The notes: generated from the sequence alone by a model not told the origin. Positions 39,776 to 53,090 are shown, numbered from the stretch's first letter. The stretch: DNA of 64,000 bases from Chaunax sp. Z400 (GCA_037577475.1 CM075187.1:19498810-19562809), one strand, 5' to 3'. Numbers and translations are program-made.

Positions 39776-40249
39776 CTAATTTGAAAACCAAGGGTATAAT
39801 TACGAGACAAAAAAATTAAAAAGGAAAGCACGAGGATTTGCTGCTTCGACATGAAACGCGGCATAAATTACAGCAAGGAGAAGCTCGGTTAGTGTGGTCA
39901 TCGTTATTAAATATCACATTAGAACAAAATATTCTCTCCGGGAAGGCAGTTTGGAATGAGGATCCAGCTTTAACTTTGAAGTTCTGCTGATAGGCGCAAG
40001 CATGTCCCTGCGTATTAGTCTGAACTTGACGTCAAATTAAATGAATGATATCAGATAACAGAGCGAGGGTCTCGAGTTCATTTCGGGGTGACTGATCTTA
40101 GAATAGTTCAATTGAAGACATAAACCCGGTGAATAAGTGCAGCCAAAGTCATGACGGAGATTAAAAACATGAACATGTTCTCTCACAACACTGAGATTGC
40201 AATCGATCATTAACGCCATAAGGTGCTTGATCAGCTAAAAACAGCTGAT

Positions 40250-40937
40250 ACACAACAGGTATAAACACCTCGCGGCGAGAGGCGCGGGATGTGCGAGAAT
40301 CTGGTGCGTAAAAGCTACGAGCTCGACGTTTCCATGACTTAACCGAAACGTGGCTTTCAGAAGAACATAACAGCGGTTCCCGATTATTCTGAAGTACATA
40401 GGACCACATCTGGTAGGAGTGTGCCGCGGGAACTCTCCAGGTCTAGGGACACCATGGTTTGTACAACAATGTTTGCTCTGTAGGTGTGGAAGCAATCAAA
40501 CTCGTCAGTCGACTCACATCATTCACTCCCTTGTCTTCAAAAAATGCCTACTCCTTTATACTGCCGCATGTAAACAACCAAGTAACAGTCATCTCGCAGT
40601 TTGTAAAACAGCGCCGTAGTGGGTTTGGACCAAGGAGATGAATTATGAATGAAGTTACTGCGACTGTAATCTGTGACAAGTTCGATACCAAACAAATAGA
40701 CACTACAACATTAAAATGAAGGTGTGGGTTGAGTGATTTTTGGTAGGACAACAACTTGTCCGGTGCGTAAAAAGGCGACTTTGGAGACGCTTCCAACAAC
40801 GCAGATCTAGATATCTCGGAACATCCTCAGAAAAGGCGAGCTGAAAAGTTTCACTTACCAGTGTCGAAATGACTCAAAGCCGCACAAGAAATAACCCCGG
40901 CGAGAAGAAGTGCAGAAGTGACTGTCCCGGAATCCAT
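40250..40937. promoter_or_regulatory. CpG-rich stretch spanning kremen1 exon 1 and start of intron 1
   Basis: By eye this stretch has many CG dinucleotides (for example CGCGGCGAGAGGCGCGGG near 40,270 and CGGCGGG at 40,973) compared with nearly none in the flanking tens of kilobases. It probably marks a CpG island over the 5' end of kremen1. No count was made, so its limits are rough. Confidence 0.4.
40859..40937 (-). CDS. kremen1: kremen1 exon 1 (start codon and signal peptide)
   Basis: First coding exon of the Kremen1 receptor, a type I membrane protein that binds Dickkopf and LRP5/6 and lowers Wnt/beta-catenin signalling at the cell surface. The exon gives 26 codons plus one base. Residues 9-21 (ALLLAGVISCAAL) form the hydrophobic core of a signal peptide. 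The exon ends ACT G and is followed by a consensus donor GTAAGT. The leftover G joins AG of exon 2 to give Glu, so residues 22-28 read SHFDTEC, directly before the kringle, as expected for this family. The ATG at 40,935-40,937 is chosen because it opens the only frame that gives a signal peptide and splices in phase. Naming as kremen1 rests on exons 2 and 3. The leader itself is too variable to identify a gene. Confidence 0.85.
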
Positions 40938-41270
40938 CGTGTGATTAAACAGTCAGACGGGTTGATGCGCAGACCGGCGGGCTGCTGGACTGACTGTCGG
41001 TGTCTGTGAGGGAGTCGCTCTGTGGCAGCCGTTAAAAGTCCCTGAAGTTCAAGGCAGGTCCTAAAGCCGCAACTACACTGACACCACAAAGACGTGAACA
41101 GATAGTAGAAAGAAGGGATCCTATTTCCAACCCATGTGACAGGAAATAGGGGCAATAGATTCAACCTGCAGCGCTCGAGGAGCAGTAGAAAGAAAAAGGG
41201 GAAGAGGAGGGGACGGTGGGTGGCGGTGCTGGGGTTGGAGGGTGGTGCAATCAATAGCAGGTTATTAGGC
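40938..41270 (-). promoter_or_regulatory. kremen1 5' UTR and promoter region (approximate)
   Basis: This is the stretch immediately upstream of the kremen1 start codon. CpG dinucleotides are noticeably denser from about 40,250 to 41,040 than in the surrounding AT-rich DNA, as expected around a vertebrate promoter, and the density falls off into an ATT microsatellite from 41,321. I see no convincing TATA box. The transcription start site cannot be fixed from sequence alone. An out-of-frame ATG at 41,254 would be an upstream start codon if it is transcribed. Confidence 0.45.
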
Positions 41271-41320
41271 TTGAGTATTAAAAGATTTTTCCCCTTTAAA
41301 GAATGATTTTAAAATATATA

Positions 41321-41339
41321 ATATTATTATTATTAGGCC

Positions 41340-41390
<51 letters not shown>
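41321..41390. repeat. (ATT)n microsatellite
   Basis: Nearly uninterrupted ATT repeat with one AGGCCT break at 41,335, just upstream of the presumed kremen1 promoter. Confidence 0.95.
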
Positions 41391-41392
<2 letters not shown>

Positions 41393-43051
41393 CCAGTTGC
41401 AAACATAATGGCACTCAGTAACGCATACCTCTGGAAAGGCCCAACAGTCTCCTTTAATTGAATCCTTATCCGAAATCAATCTCAGAGCCCTGTGAATCCT
41501 AAATATGCCTGTTCTTTCATCAAGGTTAATGTCCTAATGTAATATTATAGGCATGGAAGTGAGATCAGAACTGATACTACCCAGTAGGAAAACAATAAGG
41601 CCCACCTGAAATATTATTGCCTTCAAGGTTTTTATGCTGGGATATAAATGTCTCGCGGGTGCATTGCATTTAGAAACCTCTGGGCTAAAGGCAGGTCAAA
41701 TGATGTCATAATTTTAATAACCACAGTTTAGAAAAAGGGGATTTGTACATGAGCAGTGGTTTCATTACACAGCTTTAAAACAATAAGGATGTTAATGAAG
41801 AAAGGGGATTTATTTGCTGAGTATTTATTGGAGAAGAAATTCCAGCTGTGCTCCTGCTGCCGGAGTTATGAACATTTTTATTTGTCTATTTGCTATAACA
41901 TTTAATAAGTAGAAGTAACATCTTTGGTTTGATAACAGGAAATCCCTGTGCATAATTTGTAAAGTAAAGATTTCTTTCTTGGGTGAGTTTGAATTTTTTA
42001 TGATCATATTTAGTCATTAAGTGTTTATACTACGTGTTTCTAAACTTGTGGCAAAAACAAATCATCAGATTATGTTTCAATTTCAGGCATTTATTTGAAA
42101 GATAGTGATATAATTGGTTGTTAATGTAATGTAATGTAAAATCATAAAGATACTCCTCCAATGATTTTTGCCTTCACTTGTCTGTAACATGTCTTACTCT
42201 CTGGATAGTAACAGGTGCACTGTAGTCATCAGTACCTCTCACCTCACAGCCGTTTTCTGAGAAAAGTGTGAAGCAGCTCCCTCCTGTGTTTCACTGCGAG
42301 CATCATGAGGCCCTGTGTCCAAGTCAGAAGCAATCAGTCAGCCTAAAAATAGAAAACCCAGCATGATCTCACCACTCATGGAAAAAAAAGCCCCAACATT
42401 TATTTAGCCAAAACCAACAGGGTTGAGATAATGTGCACAGGGAAAATAATCTAGGATGATGTTTGCCCTTTTGACAAATGGACCTGTGCGGCCTTGAGAT
42501 ATTGGCAAGTATTAAAAATGCACTGAGATTACAATGAAAGTCTGAGACTGTTTGAGAGAAAGAATGTATGATAGTAGCCTTGCTGACAGTTTAGATTTTT
42601 GAAACACCATGGCAGCTGGTTTTCAGTCTACCTTCTGACATGATGAATTACATGTTCTCTCAGTGCTGTTTTGAGGTATTCCTGGAGTATTTTCAATTTC
42701 TGCTTTTCAGGGGAAATATTTCACTTTCTGCTTTATTACATTTATTTTGCAGTGATAGTTACTTTGCGACATGATATTTTATATACAGAACATGCTGGTT
42801 TTTTTTTATAGATTACACTACTAATCAATATATAACGTAGTAGCTCAGCCTTGATTTGCAACAACATTAATGTTTCTTGCACATTTATGTATCCATATTT
42901 TGCAGCATGATTAATAATCAAATAACTTGTGATAATAAAACAATCACAGGTGGCATACCTTTACTTTTGATTCTTAGCTCGCATGTGGCTCATGATACTC
43001 CTGTAACTAACAAGAATCAAGGGGTCTCTTTTTTCTCTGAGATGAGATATT

Positions 43052-43248
43052 AATCCCACACGGGGAAATTCTTTCTCTGCATTTGACCCATCCCTGAGGA
43101 GCAGTGGGCTGCCATTATCACGGCACCCAGGGAGCAACTGGGGTTCAGTATCTTGCTCAAGGATACTTCACCTTGTAGACTTGCAGGGGATCGAACTACC
43201 GACCTTTAGTTCCGTGAACTACCGCTCTACCTCCTGAGCCACAGCCCC
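43052..43248 (-). repeat. tRNA-derived teleost SINE
   Basis: Read on the minus strand the element starts GGGGCTGTGGCTCAGGAGG (A box), continues to GGTCGGTAGTTCGATCCC (B box), then a body with CCTTGAGCAAGATACTGAAC and GGCAGCCCACTGCTCC, and ends with GGGTCAAATGCAGAGAAAG. I recognise both head and body from abundant teleost repeats. It is flanked on the right by two copies of ATAAAGGAATCA. Confidence 0.75.
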
Positions 43249-44912
43249 TATAAAGGAATCATTATAAAGGAATCAATTTTGGTCTCAAGTGAGACTTACG
43301 CAGAAGATTTTTTTTAAAATAAAATTGTACTATGACATGGAAATGATCTTAAAGCTGAGTTCAATTATATATGTTTTTATAAATGAGGCCCCAGAATCCT
43401 GACAGATTTACTGTCATAAAAGACTAAGAAAAGTAGAAAACAGTCACAACTGAGACGCCAAAAGAGCTAAAACATCTAAAATCTAAATATTCATAATACG
43501 TTTTCTGTTGATTGACCAATAGAAAGTAAGATTTGGAACTACTTATAATTGAGTATTTTTACATGGATGAGATGAGAGATGAATTCTTCTTCCACAGCAG
43601 TGTCCTATATGTATACTAGTAATATGATTTAGATATGTCATGAGTATGTGCTCATACAAAGCAGCCTCATTGCCCTCGGATTGAATGAAAACCACTGTCT
43701 CCATATGAAAATTAACTGGAATTGGTGTCCTGTCATTACCTCCAATCTTCCCTGTGGTGCAAGACTTCCTTTGTCTTCTTCATCTGTGTGTATACCTGAT
43801 CACATGTTGGGCTTGTCTGTACATGCTGCCTGGCCACATTCCTTGTGGTCTGCTGGAGTTACTGTAATTCTCTGCTGTTTTGTTCTCTCTCCTCAGGTGA
43901 AACAAAGCCTCTCCAAGACATTCACACCTTAATGTTTTAGACTTTTTAGACAGCGCCGCTGTTTTTCTTTAGACTGAGAAGCAATCAGTCAGAGTTTAGA
44001 GAACCAAAGGTGTCCATCTTTAGCATGGGGGGGTCGCTGTGAGAGCTGAGCCCTTCACCAGTGCGTCCTGTCCGCTGAGTTATGCAAAAAGGGGTCTGGC
44101 GGTCATAGAAAGAATAATCCACCTAGATGTATAAGTAAGAACTCTCGCATCCCTGACCTGCCTGCCAATGGGAAGTTTTGCATTGCTGAATTAGAAGTTG
44201 GCACAGATGCTTTGAATTCACAAATTCAGAAGCCAAGAATATGTCACGTCCTTGTTTCCTCTTGGTTAAACACGAGTGCCTGGCTCTGGGTCTCGATGCC
44301 ACATTTTTCTTCTTTGTGGTCATAACTATTTCTTCTCTTTCTAGGTTTTATGTTCTTGGGGATAATATTTGTCGTTGTACCCGAGGCTCTCAAGTATTTT
44401 TAGTTTGGCATAATAACAATCTCTGTGAGAGACAGAGAGAGACCAAAAATGTAAGGGTCACTCAGGATCATTGATTGACTTATATGATGTCAGTTAATTG
44501 TTTGAGTTACATACTAGAGAACCAAATTCTGATGATTTGCCCATTTTCTTTTTTTAGATGATATGATAGGCAACTGGGTATCTTTTCAGTTTGATGACTG
44601 TCGGTTGGACAAAACAACTCTAGGAGATTGTGACTGGCATTTTTCACTGCTTCATGACATCTTGTAGACAAAATAATTACATAACTAATCAAGGAAATAA
44701 TTGGCATAATTACCAATAATAAATCTACCCAGCCTGTTCCTTTATTGCGTCTCAGCGTTCTGTATAAACGTGATAAAGGTGTGGTAAGTGGTCATTATTT
44801 CTGCAGAGGAGCCTGTGACGTTTTGATGAGGTATTATGTGTGCGACCAACAACCGGGACATTTAAAAAGCAGCAGTTAGCATCTAACACTAACACAAAGA
44901 AAATCAATTGAA

Positions 44913-45025
44913 AGTTTTTTCAAATTAGGCAGAGTGCACGAGGTCCGGGATCTCCTTGCCCTTCGAACAGAAGACAAGATCAACAGCCATTTAACAGGGA
45001 AGGTAAAATATGGTTTTTGTCATTA
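44913..45025 (+). pseudogene. fragment resembling the Myb/SANT-like protein of Harbinger-type transposons
   Basis: A short frame reads GRVHEVRDLLALRTEDKINSH, then LTGKVK. The pattern EVR.LL.LR.E..I...LTG.VK is what I recall from the start of the Myb/SANT-like (trihelix) DNA-binding domain common in fish Harbinger-type elements and their domesticated relatives. The domain is cut off after about 30 residues. AATTAG before it and GTAAAA after AAG could also be splice sites, so a real small exon is not excluded. Recognition is by pattern memory only. Confidence 0.4.
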
Positions 45026-48000
45026 TATGTCTTTGTTTACAAAGCACTGCTCCACACATATGTAAAATGTCACACTAGATGCCAACACTTATGTGTTATA
45101 TGTCACATTGTGGCATCATTGCACAATCTCTTTGTATAAAGGGTGAGTCATGGAAATGATTGTATAAATTACTTGTAACCTTAATAGGATGTTGCTCCAA
45201 TGAAAATGGATCACTGCCCATTTTTCTGTGGGTTATCCAGAGAAACCAGGAAGACTGGAAGATTTTTAAGATATCTTAAAACCTCAGAACATGAAACCAA
45301 AATTGATGAAATATTTTTTTGGTGAACTGATCCTTTAAAACTGGTTCGTTCCAGTGTGTGTGCATCTTGCTTTTCTCTAAGGCTAAATTTAGGGGGATTT
45401 TGGGAAGTGTATCTGGCACCCTGAGGAATGGACTGTTGGCATCAACATGACAAGAAGAAGGATGACGATATTGTCTCTCTCTCTTTGACATTACGGCTGA
45501 TTCACTGTTTGCTAACGGGATCATTCCCCCCGGTGACAAAATAAACTCTGCCATCGCTTGTCTCATTATATTAATTAAAAACAAAACATGCTTGACGCAC
45601 TGCTTCCTGCGTCTATTCCCATAGGAGACACAGTAAGTCAATGCGATTACTCAACCAAAGCATCTGGTTGTTGTCTGAAGTTGGTTGGACGCAGCCAACC
45701 ACCCCTGACACGGCCACATCAGTGTCTGTATCATCCCCATCATTAGTGGTTGCACACACAACACGAAACACATTACAGTGTCACTCTCTGACCCCGGCAA
45801 AGCTCTGATGAAGTGGGTTCCCCATGACAAATGACTGCCTCTGGCCCCATCTGTCCCAGCAACAACCCCCCAACCATCATCTTCTCTCAGCTCTGATCCC
45901 CTACACACACACACATATACACACACCTGTACAAGCCCCTGAGCTTACCTGTGTTCAAAGCCAACATAAAAGCTAGCATTTATATCCAACCACCTGCACG
46001 TAACCAGCAGCCATTGTAGCACCACTATCCCTCCTCCTCCACCTCTCTCCGCTGACACACACAGGCATCATCCATCTTGCTAGGCCTCCCAGGTCTCTAA
46101 TTAAGCTCCGGGTGGGTGACGCCCTCTGGAATGTTTATTGTAACATCTCTTAGCTTTATCTCCCTTAAAAGAAAGACCAAAAGAAAAGGAGGAGGAAACA
46201 GACAGAGGAGAAGAGAAAGGATGAGATTTGGATAGAATGTGTTTTTGTACGTACTAAAATATTTATTAGGACTAAATTCCAGTTGAGCAGTCCATTACAG
46301 ATTATAAGAACTTGTTCTATTTCACCCATCTTTTCTATCAGTTAGGATTAGATTGAACTCACTAAGTGATTGCAGAGATCTGAGAATACGGTTCCAAAGC
46401 TGGACAATAACAAATAAATCCAGTGGGAAAGAAACATCACTTTATTTGTTGGTGAAATTCGAAGTGAGCACATCTGTCTATGATAATCTATCAATGCCTG
46501 GTGCACGCACCTACATTCACACATCAAACATGAACCCAGAGAGTCTGTCTGTAAACATGTGAAAAAGAAAAAGAAGGTGGTTCATTCCAATGTAGGAAAA
46601 TCCTGTAAGTGACTGATTTATTAGACGTAAAATTTATTTGAAAAAGTGGAGAAATTATAAGGATGATGTATTGGCTATTAAAGGATATTCCTTTAAGAAG
46701 CTATAAGTCTTTGTTACATACAAAAAAGAAATACAATGGATACAAATTCAGCTATAATTAAACATATAAACACAATAATATTAGCTGATGCAAAAAACAT
46801 TACTGCATAGACATCATGTTAGCTGTCATCATCAGCTGTTGATAATAATAAGATATGTTTTCTGTGATATAGCTTTAAAGAAGTAATAATTGATTGTAAT
46901 AGTCATTCGGGGACAGTGGAACAAGCAATAAACAGTCAGTATGCAAATATGCTTGAAAAACAGTTTACTAACAGAAAATGGAGACATTTGCATTTATTTG
47001 GGATCATGTCTCTGGCCATCTGATGCATGTGAGTCCAGTTTGTGGCTTTTAGCTACAAAGAATACTTTCAATCACCATCTAGCTGCAGTGTAAAGCATGT
47101 TTTTCTTAGCTTTAATATTAAAACAGCTGTCTGCTGCAGGAGGAAAGTAGTGAAAGAAGTAGTAAGTAGTCAGATTTAACCTCTCCTGTCAACAAAGATA
47201 AGGACGTCATGGCTAACAACATCACAATAATCATTCTTCCAAATCAGAAATATCTTTGAATTAAGTCATCACAGACCAGGAAAACAGCAATGTGGCAGTT
47301 TATGGGAATCATCCTGAGATGATCTCTGTTGTGAGCCGTCAATGACAACTCATCGCGCTCACGCTCAGCAAGAGCTGTTAACAGTAAAGGAGCATCAGCC
47401 CTATTTCATATCTGTTTGGAGAACAATGTGGAGCACAGAGGACCAAAAACATGGCACCAGAGCTCAAATGAAGCCTCCAAACAACAAGTATTCTGCATTG
47501 GGCTGGAACGACTCTTGATGCGGATCTTAATGTGTTCGGGAATTGTTTGCCATGGGAAATGAAAATGCAACAGAACAAAATAAATGTGTCTGATTGTTTT
47601 CCTTTATTTAGAAGTGATGTGTTTTCTTTTGAGAGTTGTCTGGGCCTGGTTTTTCAGAAGTCTTTAGACAGTGGTCACCACATTAAATCAGCTTCAATCA
47701 TGATTCTCCTTCTGAGCACAAATAACTCCAGTGGAGTTTGGATCTGTGGGTTATATTGAGGCCAGACTTTTTTGTTTGTTTTTCCATTCATCTGTTCAAT
47801 TCAATGTGAGAACATCAATCCGCCATATGCAATGCAAATGTAAACTTTTCTATGGCTCAACACAAAGAAGATGAAAAGCGCTTTGACTTCATGTTTCAAC
47901 ACTTTATCTGCCAAGTGAACAGACATAGTTCTATAATGTCAAATAGGGTGACACAAACCATGAAACACGTTATGGGCCACAGGACTGTGGGTTACGTTAT

Positions 48001-48103
48001 AACCGCTGTTCTCTGAGTGAAGAGCGCAGCGGTCCAGCAGGTCTTTGGGTGTAGTAATAGTCTTTTTCTGACAGCCTTGTTTTTATTGATTGCACATAGA
48101 AAG

Positions 48104-48341
48104 ACAAACAACCATTCACACTCACATTCATGCTTACGGTCAATTTAGAGTCACCAGTTCATCTATATTACATGTTTTTGGTGGTGGGAGGAAGCCGGAG
48201 AACCCGGAGGGAACCCACACTGACACAGGGAGAACATGCAAAACTCCACACAGAAAAGTCCCAGGTCCTCAGGTGGATTCGAACGCAGGACCTTCTTGCT
48301 GTGAGGCATCAGTCCTAACCGCTATGCCACCATGCTACCCC
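48104..48341 (+). repeat. widespread teleost interspersed repeat (truncated copy)
   Basis: The sequence includes CAATTTAGAGTCACCAGTTC, GGGAGGAAGCCGGAGAACCC, GGGAGAACATGCAAAACTCC and GGACCTTCTTGCTGTGAGGC, in the order in which I know this very common fish repeat. The open frame that runs through it is a property of the repeat and not a gene. Confidence 0.75.
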
Positions 48342-50774
48342 AGTTTAATTTGGTTTAATAAAATACTTTGTTAACTGCTCCTCATGATGTGTCTCCCTTT
48401 TGTTGTTGTGGCCATCTGAGCCAGGCCATAACAAAACACGGCATTGAAAATTCAAAAATGAATAAGACAGTGAAAAATCAAGGACTTTTGATGCCCCCAA
48501 ATCACACATTCTCAAACAGATATGTCTAGAGAAAGGAAAAGTCTATAGAACTGAAAGCAAGTGTGTTTAGACAGTAAACAGTAACTGTCTCTAAGGCCTC
48601 AGAATGTGGGATAGATTTGAGATAAAAACTGTGCAGAATTCTCAATAGTGAGCAAATGTCTAAATAAATGATCATATGGAAATCTATGATATAAACTGAA
48701 CAGACTAACATTCTGCTTGAACCAGAATAAATGAGAGTGAATAAGCACCAAATGTTGCAATCACTGAACATCAAGAAGTGTCTTAATTACGGCGCTAATG
48801 TCAGCAAATGGAAAAGATGGGAAAGAGGCAAGTCTAGGCTAGTCCTGACTGATATGGCTTAGTTTGAAAGAAATGTACACTGTATGCGTGTGATGTCTGT
48901 GCACTACCACTGACTTTAAACTGTATCCACACACAGACACACAAAAACAAATCCTTAGATGAAACTCTAAAAGCACAGAGCGGGGATTTAATTCCTGCCT
49001 TATCATTTCTGAGCATCGGACAAGTACCGCTGTGCATGATAAGGGGAAAAAAAGGGGGAAAATTCAAGCCAAGCGTCAAGCAATATGTGCCTTTTGAAGT
49101 TGTTTTTCTTCTTAGAACTAGCTTTGGCTTAACGTGGCCACTTAATCAGATCATTAAGTGTAATGGTTGGGGAGGCTGCCAAAGTTTATCTCTGATGGCA
49201 AGAACAAAGTTTCTGATGATCTGGGGGATTCTGGAGCTGGATCTGATGGGAATTCCCATGCCTGCTGGAACAGTTTACTTGTGCTAACAGACAGGTGCTA
49301 TCATAAATCTAGAGTGAAAGAATTACTTACTCAGCTTTATATACTGAGACTTAAAGTATAAATGTTTCTCCTTTCACGGATAACATCTGACGATTGAAGA
49401 TTCTCTCTTGGATAGACGCCCTGATTGTAAATGCCTGGCTGGAACATGTGATTATTAATGATCCGACTTGAAGAAATACATCTGAAATGATGGGAAACAA
49501 AAATATATTTTTGCAAAACATGCTGCTGAAAATGCAGAAGATATACCCCAAAAAATATACTGCCTTTGCCAGCTACTGGAGTCAATAAAAGAGCCCATAA
49601 CAGTAAAACATGGCTGTAAATGGGATCTGATGAAACCAAATCATAAGGGTTGCAGGTTGAGGCCAACTTTGATAAGAGAGATGAAATTCTTCAAAGGTAA
49701 ACAAACAACCAAGGCAGAGCACAACTTCATCTTTGCTTGCTGTGAAGAAGTTCCATGATGCATATCATTATTCATGAAAACAGCTGATCCGTGTATAAGA
49801 GATTATGAAAATGGGTTGTATTCCTTTCAGCTGAGAAATCAGAGGGAAATGTTGTTTGAGGATTATCACCACTAAAATGATTTCTCAGGATGAGAAGGCG
49901 CTTTGAAAATATTTCCCCTGCAGACAAATAAAAGGCGAATGCCGACAATTCTTTATTTATTTTCTCCTCTCACATCTCTTTTGATGGGGCCCTCCACTGC
50001 TTTGCATTTGAATCACTCCAAATCGGTAAATCGCTTCCACCCAGTCTTAGTGTTTATGAAAACACAAGTTTCCAAGAGCCTGCAGTGAATTTATATTTGG
50101 TACAGGCTGCTTAGTGTATCTCACCCTCCTGGCAGTGTGCCCCTCCACAAGCTTTCCATGGAGGTTTGTTCCCCCCAGTTTCCACAGTGGCGACTGATTG
50201 ATTTGCTCTTTAATGGCTTCCTGTGTTGGGCATGGTCTAGGATGAACATCTGTGAGGGTGGATTGGTCATGCTGGGTCTGTTTTTCTCTGATTCGCTCAT
50301 CTGTGGTGTTGTAAAGTGAGGTATCAGCCTTTTCTGTGGCCTGAGAGAATGACGTGCTTCATTATAAAAAGAACTGACTCCAATGAAAAATGAGCCTTGA
50401 GTCTTAATGGCCGCTGGTCTTTTGGTGGATTACATTGCCTCAGGGGGATGAAGTTCAGCCTCTGATGTTGATGACTGAGAAGGTGGAACACTAGTAGCTG
50501 GCCTGTGAGTGATAAACTTAGACTGAACGTTAACGTCAAGAGCAGTTTGTGTTTGAAGGGCCACTTGTAAGAGTCCCGAGGTTCAGCTTTGGGTCGCACA
50601 GTAGACGTGTGAGTATGAGAACTGCAAGCTCGGCGTGCCAATAGTCACAGCTCTGAAAACGCAACACGGCTTAAATTAAGTTTCTGATAATGTATTCAGA
50701 GTCTTAAAATCACAGCACTGATGTAAATCACAGGAAATATGAAAAGAACAACCTGTAAAAACCAAATCAATTGA

Positions 50775-51545
50775 AGAATACACTGTAATACTTTACAGAT
50801 ATATTAATTGGCAGCAGATTCACCTGCTAAATGCTGTATTTGCTGTTTTTTTGTTGTTTTTTTACAGTTCCTTACTGCATTTTAGAATTACAGCATATAA
50901 CTACATGTAAATATACAGTTCATTACTGTATTCTTGTAAATCTACAACACACTACTGGTCAGTTCTGTCAGTAAATGACTGTATATTTACAGTATGTTAA
51001 CTGTATTTGAACCATCGTGCATTTACTGATAATTAAAGATTGTTACTGTAATACTTCTATTAAAATGGACTGTACTTATACACTATAGGACCTTTCTAGT
51101 ATGACTGACCAGTCAAAGGCTTTACAACACAAGCCAGCATTCACCCATTCATGCACAGAGGCTACCTGAAGGACTGAACATGTAGACTGCTGGGCCCAGG
51201 CATCCAACCACCAACCTTGAAAAAGGGCACCTTATGTTACCCAGTGGAGGTTTTCTTATCAAGGCAGCTCTGGATATCTGTGTCAAAAGGCCGAGCAGTC
51301 GTAGTTTGTTTCACTTTCACATTTTAGTTGCCACATTTTTCTTTGGCCTTCCCATGATGCTCTGCTGTTACAGTTAAGTCTACAGTACATTCTTGCAAAT
51401 AATGGCATCCTGTATGATGGCATCCTGTAATCACGTTTTATTTCTCCAGGACTGCACTGCAGTTAACAGCATGTCACTGTTTGACATTGACATAGCAAAA
51501 TACTGTTCAGATTGTACTGTATGTTTACAGCAATGTTTACAGTGT
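50775..51545 (+). repeat. ACTGTA-rich dispersed repeat, full-looking copy
   Basis: Collinear with the copy at 17,838-18,750. Its ends contain several ACTGTA/TACAGT motifs, for example TTTACAGTATGTTAACTG at 50,984 and TGTACTGTATGTTTACAG at 51,514. The segment CATCCTGTATGATGG is partly duplicated at about 51,405-51,430. No open reading frame of note is present. Confidence 0.65.
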
Positions 51546-53090
51546 ACAAGTCAGAGAGTTCAATAGTGACACTGATGGTAAAGTAGAATAAAGGAAAAGA
51601 TAAATACCCTACACCAAAATATATTTTTTGTTTTACATTATACTATTTGCACAACATTTATATATGAATGCATTTGATATGTGCAAGAGATTTTTTAGTT
51701 ATCTGTCTTTGGTTGGATTATGACTTCATGTCGCAAGTGAATGACAAACATAGGAAAGATTTTCCAATGTTTGGAATATGAGAGTTTAGAAATAAAATAT
51801 AAGAAAACTTGAGCCCAAAAAACAACTTTGGGATTAGCTAAATCAGCTAATCCCAAAGATTTTACCTGCTAAAACCTTCTCCCTAATATTAAGTGTTCAC
51901 AATTCCAGCAACAAACCAAACACATGACTCTGTTTGGGCAAACACCTTGATCCTGAAATCCCTCTTTATTTCAATCTCTGATTTAATATAAGGACTTAAC
52001 ATCTGAAGGTGCTGCTCAACCATGAGGTATTACAAGGTAAAGGACAAAGCACACCTGCAAAGCTGGATTTGACATGAAACAAAAAAAAAAAAAACACTCC
52101 CAAAACAAAAGCCTCATCCAAAAGCCACTTGAGAAGCCTTTCTTCATAATCCAGGGATGTTGAGCAGATCTGAGAAATGGAAAAAGTCCCACGTGAAAGC
52201 AACATGCTTCCACAGAGCACATTAGCATTTACGTGTGTTTGAATTTGATTGATCTAATTGCACTGGGTTGTTGGGATGATAAGCAAGTCTAAACAGTTAG
52301 AGTTAGAGCAGGTCCCCACAGAGATGAAAACCCTCTACTTTCATCCAGACGCAATTAATCAGCCTCTGACTCTGCAAACAGACCCAGCATCTTGCTCCAT
52401 TGCTGCTCCTCTAAGCACTGATTGACACATGAAAGCAGGGAAATTTACAACCACGTAGGAGATTATACAGTGAGTGAGGCAAATATGAGCTGATAGTGTA
52501 GACAGACCTCAGACAGCATCACACAAGAAGGCCTGCTCCTCCTGTGTGAGGGTATCAGAACATGTTTCAATGCCACATGTGAAGTGAGCGCATGTGCATT
52601 GGTTTATGCTCATAAAGAACATGAATCTGTTTTTATGTGCACAACAATGGGGTCCTGAGAGTCCCTCAGGCATGATGAAGCACAGCAGCCAGTGTCTGCA
52701 GGAGGTAGTAATGGATAAAGTATTGCACAACTGCTTGTTAGGAAACAGTGTACACATGCAGCAAAAAACACTTCAAAGCCCTCCATATCCAGAGACCAGG
52801 TTATTTCAATTAGTCCTCAACAAGAACCCGTCCTCTTCCACAGCTGGACCCCCACCTATCACTCCCAGGGATCAGCTACATGGGACCTTGTCACTCTGTT
52901 TCCTTTTACCCCCCAAGGGCTTTGTTTTGGGAAAAGGAGAAGTGAGTCAGGTTCAAAGTAGAGGAGGAGACCGCGGGGTAACATGAGATGACGGTCTGTC
53001 CAGCATGTGGCTGCACCAGACGATGCATGCCTGCTGGCTTTAAGGGGGATTATTCCTTAGTTTTGCACTCCGAATAGTAGTGCTGCACCC

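Larger units (their letters stand above)
19315..40858 (-). other. kremen1: kremen1 intron 1 (includes the microexon candidate)
   Basis: This 21.5-kb first intron includes the 24-nt exon candidate at 39,752, a teleost dispersed repeat at 37,690-37,941, a tRNA-like SINE trace at 33,300-33,362, a diverged tandem duplication at 36,255-36,515, a CpG-rich patch at 30,640-30,870, and AC/TG microsatellites near 25,783 and 35,339. The open frames at 20,130-20,636, 22,051-22,419 and 22,287-22,817 have low complexity or no recognisable domains. I found no other gene on either strand. Confidence 0.8.

Noticed and set aside
43180..43248. Possible tRNA gene on the minus strand
   Set aside because: Followed directly by the conserved body of a teleost SINE, so it is the SINE head and not a tRNA gene.
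48090..48374. 94-codon open frame
   Set aside because: Lies within a well-known teleost dispersed repeat.
52594..52986. 130-codon open frame on the plus strand
   Set aside because: No recognisable domain, no Kozak or splice support, and composition like surrounding non-coding DNA.
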